Made by a program: the position numbers and the translations under genes
Source: Lachnospiraceae bacterium
GTDB lineage: Bacteria > Bacillota > Clostridia > Lachnospirales > Lachnospiraceae
NCBI GenBank assembly: GCA_902381685.1
Contig: LR698958.1
Coordinates: 334,951 to 398,950 of the forward strand
Reading direction: 5' to 3'
DNA: 64,000 bases
In this document: positions 54,249 through 63,545 of the stretch, in pieces
Layout: each line of letters begins with the position of its first letter
How positions within the stretch are numbered: position 1 is the stretch's first letter
Notes under the pieces: model-generated
The model's database searches: none
What the model was told of the DNA's origin: nothing
The model's input: the letters and a program-made list of their open reading frames with translations, nothing else

Positions 54249-54699
54249 ATTTATCCAATATTTTCTTTAACTCAGCCATGAATGTGTTCACGTCTTTGAA
54301 CTCACGATATACCGAAGCAAATCTTACATAGGCAACTGCATCTAATTCTTTCAGTTTCTCCATAACAATCTCTCCGATAACCGTGCTGGAAATTTCTTTC
54401 TCCTCTCTTTTAAAAATCTCCGTCTCAACAGCATCAATTGTTTTCTGTATCTCCTCCGCTGAAACCGGACGTTTGTAGCAGGCACGAAGAACGCCCGCCT
54501 CTATTTTTGAACGATCATACTGTTCTCTATTATTGTCTTTCTTAATAATGATAAGCGGAATGGTCTCTATCTTCTCATATGTGGTAAAACGTTTGCCACA
54601 CTCATCACATGAACGCCTTCTTCTAATAGAAGTTCCGTCCTCCGCCGGTCTTGAATCGATAACTCTTGTATCCGCATGATTACAATATGGGCATTTCAT
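54247..54699 (-). CDS. nrdR: Transcriptional repressor NrdR
   Basis: A 150-residue regulator of ribonucleotide reductase genes. The zinc ribbon uses Cys3, Cys6, Cys31 and Cys34 (KCPYCNHADTRVIDSRP and SCDECGKRFTTYE). The ATP-cone domain spans ~49-139 (IIIKKDNNREQYDRSKIEAG). It senses the ATP/dATP balance. An anaerobic NTP reductase activase gene lies at the right edge of the window. Confidence 0.97.
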   Translation of the reverse strand: MKCPYCNHADTRVIDSRPAEDGTSIRRRRSCDECGKRFTTYEKIETIPLIIIKKDNNREQYDRSKIEAGVLRACYKRPVSAEEIQKTIDAVETEIFKREEKEISSTVIGEIVMEKLKELDAVAYVRFASVYREFKDVNTFMAELKKILDK

Positions 54700-54754
54700 T
54701 TCTCTTCCCTCTTTTCACTCGTTTTCTCTAGTATATAAGTTCGTCTGAAACTTG

Positions 54755-55015
54755 TCAATATTTACAGTTTTTCAGAAATTTTTCTTCTTTTATCTCCACC
54801 AAAATAATGTCTTCCCCTATTTTTTTAATACATTCAAACGGAATTACATACTCCGAGTCATTGCCGAGAAAACCGCATATCCGCCCCGGTCCGGGAATAA
54901 TAATTGCCTCCACATTTCCGGTACACAAATTAATTTCCAAATCCACCACACAGCCAAGCCGTTTACAATCACATGAATTAATCACTTCTTTCTCTCTTAA
55001 TTCACAAAGCCGCAT
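54755..55015 (-). CDS. YlmC/YmxH family sporulation-associated protein
   Basis: An 86-residue PRC-barrel-like protein with the family pattern LCELREKEVINSCDCKRLG, DLEINLCTGNVEAIIIPGPG and IPFECIKKIGEDIILVEI. The role is unknown; in Bacillus ymxH is associated with mother-cell expression. A plausible sigma-E-type promoter lies directly upstream. Confidence 0.87.
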   Translation of the reverse strand: MRLCELREKEVINSCDCKRLGCVVDLEINLCTGNVEAIIIPGPGRICGFLGNDSEYVIPFECIKKIGEDIILVEIKEEKFLKNCKY

Positions 55016-55048
55016 ACACTACCGTCCTATCTTATTGATATTATTAGT

Positions 55049-55078
55049 AGTATATGCGGCCTATCATAAATCTTATGC
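55049..55078 (-). promoter_or_regulatory. Possible sigma-E-type promoter of the YlmC/YmxH gene
   Basis: On the minus strand GCATAAG (55078-55072), 15 bases, then CATATACT (55056-55049), close to the sigma-E consensus KMATATT-N14/15-CATACAHT. The -10 matches at 7 of 8 positions; the -35 is weaker. Confidence 0.35.
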
Positions 55079-56296
55079 TGACATTACTTTTTCGCTTTCA
55101 AATGCTTTTGCAATTACACCTGTCAGAACAAGTCCTGCACCCAATGTAATGGCGAGGGTGATTCCATACTGTACCATTGTCACTTCCTGCGTAAGAATAC
55201 CCTGCAGTGTAATGGCGCTGTTATAGAACGGAATAAAATATGAAGACATTGTCGGATCTTTTGTCGTGTACATTGTCAGTAATCCAACTACAAGAACTAT
55301 CATGTACACCGGCATAACAAACGAGTTTGCTTCCTTAATTGTCTTTGCAAATACGGATACGAGAGCAATAATCGTTGCATACAGAAATGCCAGTGCAATA
55401 ATCAATACTGCCAGCATAATAATCTGCTGCGTACTCCATTTCATATCCATTCCCTGTGTCGCTCCGCCCATCATCTGATCCTGAATAATCGGCATACTTA
55501 CAACCATTCCCACAACGGAAACAACTGCAGATATTCCTGATATTACCATCAGGGCGAACACTTTTCCAAAAATAATCGAACTTCTTTTTATCGGAGTAAC
55601 CAAAAGGCTTGCCATCGTTCCTCTTTCTTTCTCCCCTGCAATCATATCCGTTCCGATTGACATTGCTCCGGCGAATAAAAGAAGAGTTAAAAGATATGGA
55701 AGCATTGTTCCAAGCGCTTTCGCTCCCGCCTTATTGTCGTCCTGAATAATCGTCTCTTTTGTGTCGGCATTTACCGTAAAAATGGAAATACGGCTCATGT
55801 CTCCAACTCTTTCATTCAGTAATGTCTGTCTGTATGCCTCAAGCGTCTGCACTCCGATTTTGTTGTATGCTGCCTGAGAATACTCCTCCGATGGATTGTG
55901 GTAGACAGTTACCTGAGGAACTTTGTCCCCATTTTTATAGTTTTTAATGTCCTCTTCAAATCCTTCCGGGAATACGATAAACAAGTCTGCCTTCCCGTCT
56001 TTCAATTCCTGTTTGATTTTCTTTTCCTGTTTCTCTGTTATATTCCCCGAATTTTCCACTTGCATATCCAGTTTTGCACTCTCACAAAATGCCTGAAATC
56101 CTGCCGGTTCATTTTGTATATATACTTTGGACTTATGCGCTTCAATGTCGTCCTGCATATTGCTCATAATATTTCCCATTAAATACAGTACACCGAGCAT
56201 TGCGGCAACCGGAAGAATGAATACGGAAAATACCATTTTTTTGTCCTTAAATACACGGACAATCTCTTTTTTGAAAATTTCTTTTATTCCACTCAT
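55073..56296 (-). CDS. natB: ABC-2 type permease, NatB-like
   Basis: A 407-residue export permease. One N-terminal helix (~25-42) is followed by a large extracytoplasmic domain (~45-180), then five or six helices. The signature IAGEKERGTMASLLVTPIKR is typical of NatB/ABC-2 permeases. It pairs with the ATPase encoded immediately upstream, with no gap. In Bacillus NatAB exports sodium; here the substrate is not certain. Confidence 0.87.
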   Translation of the reverse strand: MSGIKEIFKKEIVRVFKDKKMVFSVFILPVAAMLGVLYLMGNIMSNMQDDIEAHKSKVYIQNEPAGFQAFCESAKLDMQVENSGNITEKQEKKIKQELKDGKADLFIVFPEGFEEDIKNYKNGDKVPQVTVYHNPSEEYSQAAYNKIGVQTLEAYRQTLLNERVGDMSRISIFTVNADTKETIIQDDNKAGAKALGTMLPYLLTLLLFAGAMSIGTDMIAGEKERGTMASLLVTPIKRSSIIFGKVFALMVISGISAVVSVVGMVVSMPIIQDQMMGGATQGMDMKWSTQQIIMLAVLIIALAFLYATIIALVSVFAKTIKEANSFVMPVYMIVLVVGLLTMYTTKDPTMSSYFIPFYNSAITLQGILTQEVTMVQYGITLAITLGAGLVLTGVIAKAFESEKVMSA

Positions 56297-57070
56297 TTAT
56301 GCTTCCCCCTTTCTCGCCTTATACAGTTCAAAGAAAGCATCTTCCAAATCATCTGTATGTGTTCTTTCCAATAATTCGGCAAGGGTTCCCTCTGCCACTT
56401 TCTTTCCGTCGATGATAACCCCGATCCTGTCACAGAGTTTCTCCGCCTCCGACATAATATGGGTGGAAACAATAACGAGTTTTCCCTCGTCTCTTAATTT
56501 CTTCAAATAATCCGTAACACTTCTCGCCGTCACAATGTCCAGTCCGTTTGTCGGCTCGTCGAAAATAACAATTTCCGGATCATGTACTAAGCTAACCGCG
56601 ATGGCTGCTTTCTGTTTCATACCTGTTGACAATTCTTTAATCTGCTTATGAGCAAAATCCTTGATACCAAAATAAGTAAACAGTTCCTCTTTTCTCTCCC
56701 GCAGTACATCTTTTGGCACATTATGTAATCTTCCAAAAAAATCAAACATATAGTCCGGTGAAAACTGAGGATCCAGTTTAATGTCGCTTGTCAGAAAACC
56801 GATACTGTTGCGGACAGCCTCCGCCTCTTTCTGTACTTCGTGTCCCGCCACATAAATTTCCCCATCTGTCGCTCTTATGATTGTTGCAATACATCTGAGC
56901 GTCGTTGTCTTTCCTGCACCGTTTGGTCCCAACAGACCGTAGATTTCTCCGTTATTTGCAGTCAGGCTTAAATTATCCACCGCAACTTTTGTATTGCTCT
57001 TCGTCTTTGATTCTTTCATTTGTTTTTTGTTTAGTTTAAATACTTTGGTAAGGTTTTTAATCTCAATCAT
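56297..57070 (-). CDS. natA: ABC transporter ATP-binding protein, NatA-like
   Basis: A 257-residue ATPase. Walker A is LLGPNGAGKTTTLRC, the Q-loop region SIGFLTSDIKLDPQFSP, the signature ELSTGMKQKAAIA, and Walker B IVIFDEPTNGLDIVTA. It forms an exporter with the downstream permease. The promoter upstream overlaps a perfect palindrome (57088-57113), suggesting repression by a dimeric regulator not encoded nearby. Confidence 0.9.
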   Translation of the reverse strand: MIEIKNLTKVFKLNKKQMKESKTKSNTKVAVDNLSLTANNGEIYGLLGPNGAGKTTTLRCIATIIRATDGEIYVAGHEVQKEAEAVRNSIGFLTSDIKLDPQFSPDYMFDFFGRLHNVPKDVLRERKEELFTYFGIKDFAHKQIKELSTGMKQKAAIAVSLVHDPEIVIFDEPTNGLDIVTARSVTDYLKKLRDEGKLVIVSTHIMSEAEKLCDRIGVIIDGKKVAEGTLAELLERTHTDDLEDAFFELYKARKGEA

Positions 57071-57087
57071 CTTTCCCTCCCCTTTCC

Positions 57088-57136
57088 TATTGTATTAGTA
57101 TGCCAATACAATACGCTTTTCTTTTTCATTTGTCAA
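57088..57136 (-). promoter_or_regulatory. natAB promoter with overlapping palindromic operator
   Basis: On the minus strand TTGACA (57136-57131), 17-base spacer, TATTGT (57113-57108). The -10 lies inside a perfect inverted repeat with arms TATTGTATT (57088-57096) and AATACAATA (57105-57113) and an 8-base centre. The position suits a repressor; the arms resemble GntR/YtrA-type sites. Confidence 0.75.
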
Positions 57137-57150
57137 TAGGCAAATGCTAT

Positions 57151-58479
57151 CTACATATAATTGTATTTTCCTTTCTTCCTGATGAAGAAATACCCTGACA
57201 AAAATACGCTCATAAATTCCGCAAGAGGTACGGAAAGCCACACTCCGTTTACTCCAATTAACGTAGGAAGTACAAGAATATTTATCACTATCAAAACAAA
57301 TGTGCGGACAAAAGAAATAATCGCAGAAGTTTTTCCGTCCGAAAATGCGGTAAACATAGAAGAAGAAAAAATATTGATTCCCGCAAAAACAAAGTTTAAA
57401 GAAAACAGGAAAAATCCCGTCTTGGCAAGTGCATATGTCTCCGTTCCTGCCGGAGTGAAAATCTCCACGATGACCGGTGACATTACCAGAGCAAATACAG
57501 TCACAATAATGGAGGAAATCGCGATAAACCCAACGCAGATTTTAAAAATCCTCTTTAACAGTCTCTGATTTCCGCTGCCGTAGTTGTAACTGATAACAGG
57601 AGCAACGCCCATCGAAAATCCCATGTACAGCGCATTAAATAAAAACTGCCCGTACAGAACAATGGTAATCGCGGCAACACCCGCTTCTCCGACTAACTTC
57701 AACATCATAATGTTATATAGGAAGGTTACGATTGCCCCTGAAAGGTTTGTCACCATTTCTGATGAACCGTTAAAAGAACTTTCCGCCAAGACAGACCATC
57801 TTATTTTCGGTTTCACTAAATAGAGTGAATGACGGACAAAAAGAAAATATATTATACCTGCCAAAGCCGGAATTAACTGTCCGATCCCCGTGGCAAGCGC
57901 CGCTCCTTCTACTCCCATATGAAATACGCCCATAAACACATAATCCAAAATCATGTTTGCAATCCCACCGCTTATTGTGAGGGCAAGTCCCAAGACAGGT
58001 TTCCCCGCCGTCACAAAGAACGTCTGAAACACTAACTGCAGTATACAGGCAGGCGCTAAAAACAGACAGACACTCAAATATCCTACACAGTAATCCATAA
58101 GAACGTCCGTCGCTCCGAGCAGGCGCACAATCGGATTGATAAACAGATTTCCAAAAACCATAAAAATAATTCCGATGACAACTGCTGCCAAAACAAGAAA
58201 AGAAAAATCCTCACACGCTTCTTTTTCTTTCTTTTCTCCTAATTTTTTCGCAATAATGGCACTTCCTCCCGTTGCCAGCATAACTCCTATGGCAATCAAT
58301 AAACTAATCGCAGGATAGACGATATTCGTCGCCGAAAGAGCGTCTGTCCCCACGAGCCTTGAAATAAAAATTCCGTCCACGATTGTATATAGTGACATAA
58401 ATACCATCATAACCATAGTCGGAAATGCAAAACGAAGGAGCGAAAAGAATTTAAACTCCTTTGAAATTGAATTTGACAT
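57151..58479 (-). CDS. MATE family efflux transporter
   Basis: A 442-residue protein with twelve predicted helices in two bundles. N-terminal features are LLRFAFPTMVMMVFMSLYTI and VDGIFISRLVGTDALSA, with the matching second half starting near residue 230. It is likely a cation-coupled drug or metabolite exporter. It is transcribed divergently from a MerR regulator, from a promoter with the 19-base spacer that MerR proteins act on. Confidence 0.92.
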   Translation of the reverse strand: MSNSISKEFKFFSLLRFAFPTMVMMVFMSLYTIVDGIFISRLVGTDALSATNIVYPAISLLIAIGVMLATGGSAIIAKKLGEKKEKEACEDFSFLVLAAVVIGIIFMVFGNLFINPIVRLLGATDVLMDYCVGYLSVCLFLAPACILQLVFQTFFVTAGKPVLGLALTISGGIANMILDYVFMGVFHMGVEGAALATGIGQLIPALAGIIYFLFVRHSLYLVKPKIRWSVLAESSFNGSSEMVTNLSGAIVTFLYNIMMLKLVGEAGVAAITIVLYGQFLFNALYMGFSMGVAPVISYNYGSGNQRLLKRIFKICVGFIAISSIIVTVFALVMSPVIVEIFTPAGTETYALAKTGFFLFSLNFVFAGINIFSSSMFTAFSDGKTSAIISFVRTFVLIVINILVLPTLIGVNGVWLSVPLAEFMSVFLSGYFFIRKKGKYNYM

Positions 58480-58523
58480 ACTATGTCCCCCTTTTCCATA
58501 TATATTTACGCATCACGCATACT

Positions 58524-58554
58524 ATGATAAACTATAGAGTAAGTCTATAGTCAA
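58524..58554 (-). promoter_or_regulatory. MerR-type promoter and operator of the MATE gene
   Basis: On the minus strand TTGACT (58554-58549), an elongated 19-base spacer, then TATCAT (58529-58524). The spacer contains a perfect dyad, ACTATAGA-GTAAG-TCTATAGT (58531-58551). The long spacer with central dyad is the hallmark of MerR-activated promoters. Confidence 0.85.
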
Positions 58555-58566
58555 GAGGAGGCTAAC

Positions 58567-59379
58567 ATGAATTCAAACAGATATTTAACAACAGGAGAAT
58601 TTGCAAAACTGACGGGAGTGACAAAACATACTCTCTTTTACTACGATAAGATTCAGCTTTTTTCTCCCGACATAAAGGCAGAAAACGGTTATCGTTTTTA
58701 TTCATTAGAACAGTTGGAAGCGTTTGATGTCATTCAAATTCTGCGAGAACTGAATATGCCTTTGGAAGAAATCAAAACATATATGAACAGCCGAAGTCCT
58801 CATCATCTTTTGGAACTTTTTCAGAAAGAAAGTCAGCTTATTGATAAGCAGATTAAAAAATTGACACACATGAAAAACTGGATAGAGAAAAAACGCTGCC
58901 ATATTGATACACTACTTCAGACAAATATTGAGAAAGTTTCCGTTGTACATGAATCTGAAAAATATATGATACAATCGGAATCGACACTGGACGATGAGCG
59001 TGTTTGGGCAGAAAAAATCGGGGAATTGTTTAATTACTGTGAGGAAAATGGGGTAAAAAGTCTTGATCCCATCGGATACAGACAAAATACGACCGATATT
59101 CAAAACGGGGTTTTTCACCGCTACCGCATTTTCTATGAATTATTGGACGAAAAACCAAAAAAAATCCCCTATCAGATAAAACCTGAAGGGGACTACCTTG
59201 TTGCCTACCACAGAGGACATTGGAAGACAATGGGGAATACTTATAAAAAAATGTTAAGTTTTGCGAAGGACAATTCTCTCTCACTTGGGGACTACTTTTA
59301 TGAAGACTGTATATTTGACAGCCTTACCTTCCAGAAGGAGGAAGATTACATCACCCGTCTGACCTGTCAGATACTTTAA
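58567..59379 (+). CDS. MerR family transcriptional regulator with effector domain
   Basis: A 270-residue regulator. The N-terminal winged helix (~5-75) reads [20 protein letters not shown], then [20 protein letters not shown] coiled-coil linker (~78-125) leads to a C-terminal GyrI-like ligand-binding domain (~130-270), as in BmrR-type multidrug sensors. It should activate the divergent MATE gene through the dyad in the shared intergenic region. AGGAGG precedes the ATG. Its 3' end overlaps the convergent ABC gene by 4 bases. Confidence 0.92.
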   Translation: MNSNRYLTTGEFAKLTGVTKHTLFYYDKIQLFSPDIKAENGYRFYSLEQLEAFDVIQILRELNMPLEEIKTYMNSRSPHHLLELFQKESQLIDKQIKKLTHMKNWIEKKRCHIDTLLQTNIEKVSVVHESEKYMIQSESTLDDERVWAEKIGELFNYCEENGVKSLDPIGYRQNTTDIQNGVFHRYRIFYELLDEKPKKIPYQIKPEGDYLVAYHRGHWKTMGNTYKKMLSFAKDNSLSLGDYFYEDCIFDSLTFQKEEDYITRLTCQIL

Positions 59380-61112
59380 TGAAACTGGCTTTTATACAGT
59401 TCTGCGTAAAAGCCTTCTTTTTGCAATAATTCTTCATGTTTTCCCTGTTCAATAATATTTCCGTCACGCATCACCAAAATACAGTCTGCCTCCTGTATGG
59501 TGGAAAGTCTGTGTGCCACGATAAAACTTGTCCTTCCCTCCATCATCTGTCGGAAAGCGTCCTGTACTTTTACTTCCGTTCTCGTGTCTATGGAAGAGGT
59601 CGCCTCATCTAAGATGAGCATGGAAGGTAACTGCAGCATAACTCTCGCTATACAGATTAACTGCTTCTGCCCCTGAGAAAGATTTCCTCCCTCCTCCGTG
59701 ATAATGGTATCGTATCCGTTTTCCATTCGCTGTATGAACCCGTGAGCAAATGCCTTCTTTGCCGCCCGCTCAATTTCTTCTCTTGTGGCATCGGGCTTTC
59801 CATATGCAATATTATCGGCAATGCTGCATGACTTTAACCATGTTTCCTGCAGAACCATTCCATAGTTCGCACGCAGACTGTCCTTTGTTATATCCTTTAC
59901 ATCTCTGCCGCTGACAACCATTTTACCGCTGTCTATATCATAGAAACGCATTAGAAGATTAATCAATGTTGTCTTGCCACACCCCGTAGGTCCTACAATG
60001 GCAATTTTCTGTCCGGCTTTTACATTGAGATTCAGATTTTTTAGCAACTCTTTGTCAGGCTGATATGAAAAAGACACCTCTTTTAATTCCACATTTCCAT
60101 CTGCCTTTTCCAATATTTCTTTCTCTTTTGCATCGTCTTTTTCTTCCTGTTCTTCCATAAAATCAAATACCCGTCTTGCGCACGCCAACGCATTTTGCAG
60201 TTCCGTGACAACACCGGAAATCTCATTAAACGGCTTCGTATATTGATTTGCATAACTTAAGAAACTTGATAACTGACCGACACTGATTCTTCCGTGAATG
60301 GCAAAAATCGCTCCGGTAATCCCTACACCCGCATAGACAAGTCCGTTGATAAATCGGGTTGTCGGATTTGTTATGGAAGAAAAGAAAATAGCTTTTACAC
60401 TACAGTCTTTCAATTCTTCATTCACTTTCTTGAAGCGTTTCATCGCTCTGTCCTGATATCCAAATGCCTGTACGATTTTTTGATTTCCCACAATCTCGTC
60501 GGTGAGGGAAGTCAATTCCCCCCTAACCTCCGATTGTTTCCGAAACATCATATATGTTTTCTTTGCCACAAAACCTGCCACAAAGAAAGAAAGCGGTGTG
60601 ATCAAAATAACAATCAGTGAAATCTGAAAATGAATGGACACCATGAAAATAAGTGTTCCTACAATAGTCACTATTCCCGTAAATAACTGTGAAAATCCCA
60701 TCAACAATCCGTCAGAAAACTGTTCCACATCTGTAATAACCCTGCTTATAATTTCGCCATACTGATGTGAATCAATATATTTTAGGGGCAATTTCTGTAA
60801 ATGTTCAAATGCATCTGTCCTCACGTCATTCACAACCCGATATGTGATGCGGTTATTACACAAATTCATCAGCCACTGCGTTATACTTGTAAGAATTGTC
60901 ACCGCTGCCAACTTCATTAAAATCTCCGTTATCCCCTGAAAATCTACTTTTCCTTTTCCTAAAATCAAATCTACTCCCTGCCCGATAAGAATCGGTGCGT
61001 ACAGCGTACAGAGAACTGTCGCTACGGCAAACCCAAGCGATAAGATGAGAATCGGCAAATATGGTTTCAGCAGATAAATCACTTTCTTTATCGTGTCATA
61101 TTGTTTACGCAT
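59376..61112 (-). CDS. ABC exporter subunit (transmembrane plus ATPase), second of a pair
   Basis: A 578-residue half-transporter: six helices (~15-310) fused to an ATPase (~345-578). Walker A is [18 protein letters not shown], the signature [16 protein letters not shown], and Walker [15 protein letters not shown]. The start at 61112 is set by AGGAGG 9 bases upstream and overlaps the previous gene by 8 bases; the frame is open earlier but without a site. It forms a heterodimeric exporter with the upstream partner, probably for drugs or lipids. Confidence 0.92.
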   Translation of the reverse strand: MRKQYDTIKKVIYLLKPYLPILILSLGFAVATVLCTLYAPILIGQGVDLILGKGKVDFQGITEILMKLAAVTILTSITQWLMNLCNNRITYRVVNDVRTDAFEHLQKLPLKYIDSHQYGEIISRVITDVEQFSDGLLMGFSQLFTGIVTIVGTLIFMVSIHFQISLIVILITPLSFFVAGFVAKKTYMMFRKQSEVRGELTSLTDEIVGNQKIVQAFGYQDRAMKRFKKVNEELKDCSVKAIFFSSITNPTTRFINGLVYAGVGITGAIFAIHGRISVGQLSSFLSYANQYTKPFNEISGVVTELQNALACARRVFDFMEEQEEKDDAKEKEILEKADGNVELKEVSFSYQPDKELLKNLNLNVKAGQKIAIVGPTGCGKTTLINLLMRFYDIDSGKMVVSGRDVKDITKDSLRANYGMVLQETWLKSCSIADNIAYGKPDATREEIERAAKKAFAHGFIQRMENGYDTIITEEGGNLSQGQKQLICIARVMLQLPSMLILDEATSSIDTRTEVKVQDAFRQMMEGRTSFIVAHRLSTIQEADCILVMRDGNIIEQGKHEELLQKEGFYAELYKSQFH

Positions 61113-62844
61113 GGTCGGACACCTCCTCCTTAGAAAGTTGAGAAGAACAGATTTCCCTGTACACTTCACAGTTTTTCAGCAGTTCCCCATGAGTTCCGCT
61201 GCCCACAAGTTTTCCTTTATCCAAAACAAAAATCTTGTCCGCTTTCATCATAGACATTACTCTCTGCGAGACAATGCAGACCGTCATGGAATCCGTATGT
61301 TTCGCTATCGCTTTTCTCAACTTTGCATCTGTGGCAAAATCAAGCGCCGATGTACTGTCGTCCAAAATCAGTATCTCCGGTTTTCTCACCAATGCCCTCG
61401 CTATTGTCAGGCGCTGTTTCTGACCGCCGGATAGATTTTTTCCGCCTTCCTGCACAATGGTATCCAACTCTTTTTCCTTATCTTTCACTATGTTTCCCGC
61501 CTGCGCGATGCGAAGAGCCTCCCAGATTTCCTCATCGGAGGCATTTTCATTTCCAAACAGCATATTGTCACGGATTGTCCCGTGAAATAAAACTGCCTTC
61601 TGCGGCACAATGCCAAATTTCTCCCGCAACGCTGTTAAATCATACTCTTTTACATCTCTTCCGTCTATCTTCACACTTCCCGAAAAGACATCATAAAATC
61701 TTGGCAGAAGATTGATAAGCGTTGTTTTTCCCGATCCGGTTCCGCCGATAATACCAACTGTTTCTCCTCTCTTTACGGACAGGGTAATATCTGATAGAAC
61801 TTCTTCCTTATCTCCGTAGTACATCATGCTCACTTTGTCCAATTCAATTTTCATTTCACCGTTTTTCGTTTCTTCTGCCACACCGTCTCCACCGTGAATT
61901 GATGTCTCCAGCGCAAGCACTTCATTGATACGCTCTGCCGATGCGAGCGCTTTTGTAAATGTGATAATTAAATTTGCCAGTGCAACCAGTGCAAGCAGAA
62001 TCTGTGACATATAATTTACAAGCGCCACTATTTCTCCCTGAGAAAGATTACCGTAATAAACTTCCTGACCGCCGAACCACACAATTAAAATCGTCGCCCC
62101 GTTTACAATCAAATAGGTTATCGGATTTAAAAGCGCCGATATTTTCCCCACGAAAATCTGCATATGCATCAGATTTTTCGTCTCCTGACGAAACTCCTCT
62201 TTTTCCCTTTCCTGCATGCGAAACGCTCTGACAACACGAACTCCCGACAGATTTTCTCTCGTCATCAGCATAACCTTTTCCAGTCTTTTCTGCACTTTTC
62301 TATATAACGGTATTGTCCATATCATAATTCCGTAAATGACTACGGAAAGAAGCGGCACTGCCACAACAAAAATCAACGCCAGTTTTACGCTGATGGTAAA
62401 CGCCATCGCCATCGCTCCCACCACAATAAAAGGAGAGCGCAAAAATAATCGGAGTACAAGATTTACCCCTGACTGTACCTGATTGATGTCACTTGTTATC
62501 CTCGTCACAAGCGTGGCATTTCCCACCATATCCAGTTCACGGTAGGAAAGGCGTCCGATATGCCTGAAGAAGTCTTCTCTCAGTTCCGTTCCAAATCCTA
62601 CAGCTGCTTTCGCTGCAAAATATTGGGCAGTGAGGGAACATGCAAGTCCAAGCACACCAAAAGCAACTAAAATTCCACCCATTTTCCACACAAATGACAT
62701 ATTTTGATTTTTTATCCCCACATCAATCATTCTCGCCATAATAATCGGAACCGTTAATTCAAAACATGCTTCCAATAATTTGAACAGCGGGCCAATAATA
62801 CTTTCTTTTTTGTAATGCCTTAAATATTTTAATAACTTTCTCAT
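61105..62844 (-). CDS. ABC exporter subunit (transmembrane plus ATPase), first of a pair
   Basis: A 579-residue half-transporter with six helices and an ATPase domain. Walker A is [18 protein letters not shown] and the signature NLSGGQKQRLTIARAL. Walker B reads ILILDDSTSALD, where Asp replaces the catalytic Glu found in its partner (DEATSS). That asymmetry is usual in heterodimeric exporters of the BmrCD/TM287-288 type, with one degenerate site. It overlaps the partner by 8 bases. Confidence 0.92.
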   Translation of the reverse strand: MRKLLKYLRHYKKESIIGPLFKLLEACFELTVPIIMARMIDVGIKNQNMSFVWKMGGILVAFGVLGLACSLTAQYFAAKAAVGFGTELREDFFRHIGRLSYRELDMVGNATLVTRITSDINQVQSGVNLVLRLFLRSPFIVVGAMAMAFTISVKLALIFVVAVPLLSVVIYGIMIWTIPLYRKVQKRLEKVMLMTRENLSGVRVVRAFRMQEREKEEFRQETKNLMHMQIFVGKISALLNPITYLIVNGATILIVWFGGQEVYYGNLSQGEIVALVNYMSQILLALVALANLIITFTKALASAERINEVLALETSIHGGDGVAEETKNGEMKIELDKVSMMYYGDKEEVLSDITLSVKRGETVGIIGGTGSGKTTLINLLPRFYDVFSGSVKIDGRDVKEYDLTALREKFGIVPQKAVLFHGTIRDNMLFGNENASDEEIWEALRIAQAGNIVKDKEKELDTIVQEGGKNLSGGQKQRLTIARALVRKPEILILDDSTSALDFATDAKLRKAIAKHTDSMTVCIVSQRVMSMMKADKIFVLDKGKLVGSGTHGELLKNCEVYREICSSQLSKEEVSDHA

Positions 62845-62907
62845 TTCTTCCCCTTCTTTTATTTCTTCTGACTCACTATTTTACCACGAACATTTTCTCT
62901 CTTCAAC

Positions 62908-62936
62908 TTGTCATTTCCCCTGAAATTGTCTATACT
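62908..62936 (+). promoter_or_regulatory. Promoter of the prolyl-tRNA deacylase gene
   Basis: TTGTCA (62908-62913), 17-base spacer, TATACT (62931-62936), followed by GGAGG and the ATG. A small dyad TTGTCT/AGACAA (62926-62931, 62943-62948) covers the -10; its meaning is unclear. Confidence 0.7.
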
Positions 62937-62969
62937 GACAACAGACAATATATAAGGAGGATTCCCATT

Positions 62970-63503
62970 ATGGACGAAATATTTACAACTGCTCCAACAG
63001 ATAATCACCGGCTTCCAAAAGAAATGCGTGTGTATCAATTGCTGGAAAAACTACAAATTCCTTTTGAACGTATGGACCACGAAGTTGCCGATACAATGGA
63101 GGCATGCGAGAAAATAGATGAGAAACTGCAGGTAACCATGTGTAAAAATCTTTTTCTCTGCAACCGGCAGAAAACGACTTTCTTTCTCCTTCTCATGCCC
63201 GGAGATAAAAAATTTCTGACAAAAAACTTATCAAAACAACTCGGTATTTCCCGTCTTTCTTTTGCCGAGGCGGAATATATGGAGAAATTTCTCGATATTA
63301 CTCCCGGCTCAGTCAGTGTACTCGGCTTGATGAACGATGTGGAAAAACAGGTGACTCTAATTATTGATAAAGATTTACTGGAAGGTGAATATATAGGCTG
63401 TCACCCTTGCGTAAATACTTCCAGTTTAAAACTTAAAACTTCCGATATTTTAGAAAAATTCCTTACATATACCGGACATACACCGACATTGGTTACTTTA
63501 TAA
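62970..63503 (+). CDS. Prolyl-tRNA editing deacylase, YbaK/ProX family
   Basis: A 177-residue stand-alone INS-like editing domain. Conserved features are the Lys in MCKNLFLCNR, the GSVSVLGLMND segment and the GCHPCVNTSSL motif near the C-terminus. It hydrolyses mischarged Ala- or Cys-tRNA-Pro in trans. ATG is preceded by AAGGAGG. Confidence 0.9.
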   Translation: MDEIFTTAPTDNHRLPKEMRVYQLLEKLQIPFERMDHEVADTMEACEKIDEKLQVTMCKNLFLCNRQKTTFFLLLMPGDKKFLTKNLSKQLGISRLSFAEAEYMEKFLDITPGSVSVLGLMNDVEKQVTLIIDKDLLEGEYIGCHPCVNTSSLKLKTSDILEKFLTYTGHTPTLVTL

Positions 63504-63515
63504 CTTCCATATACA

Positions 63516-63545
63516 CAAAAACGAGGTGCCGCCATGCGACACCTC
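63516..63545 (-). terminator. Terminator after nrdG
   Basis: Stem 63523-63532 with 63536-63545 (one G-U wobble on the minus strand), then GTTTTTG. It begins at the nrdG stop codon and may also serve the convergent deacylase gene. Confidence 0.7.

Noticed and set aside
57151..58479. MATE protein considered as the missing Wzx flippase
   Set aside because: It is 30 kb from the polysaccharide locus, has MATE-type N-terminal motifs, and is controlled by a MerR drug-type regulator.
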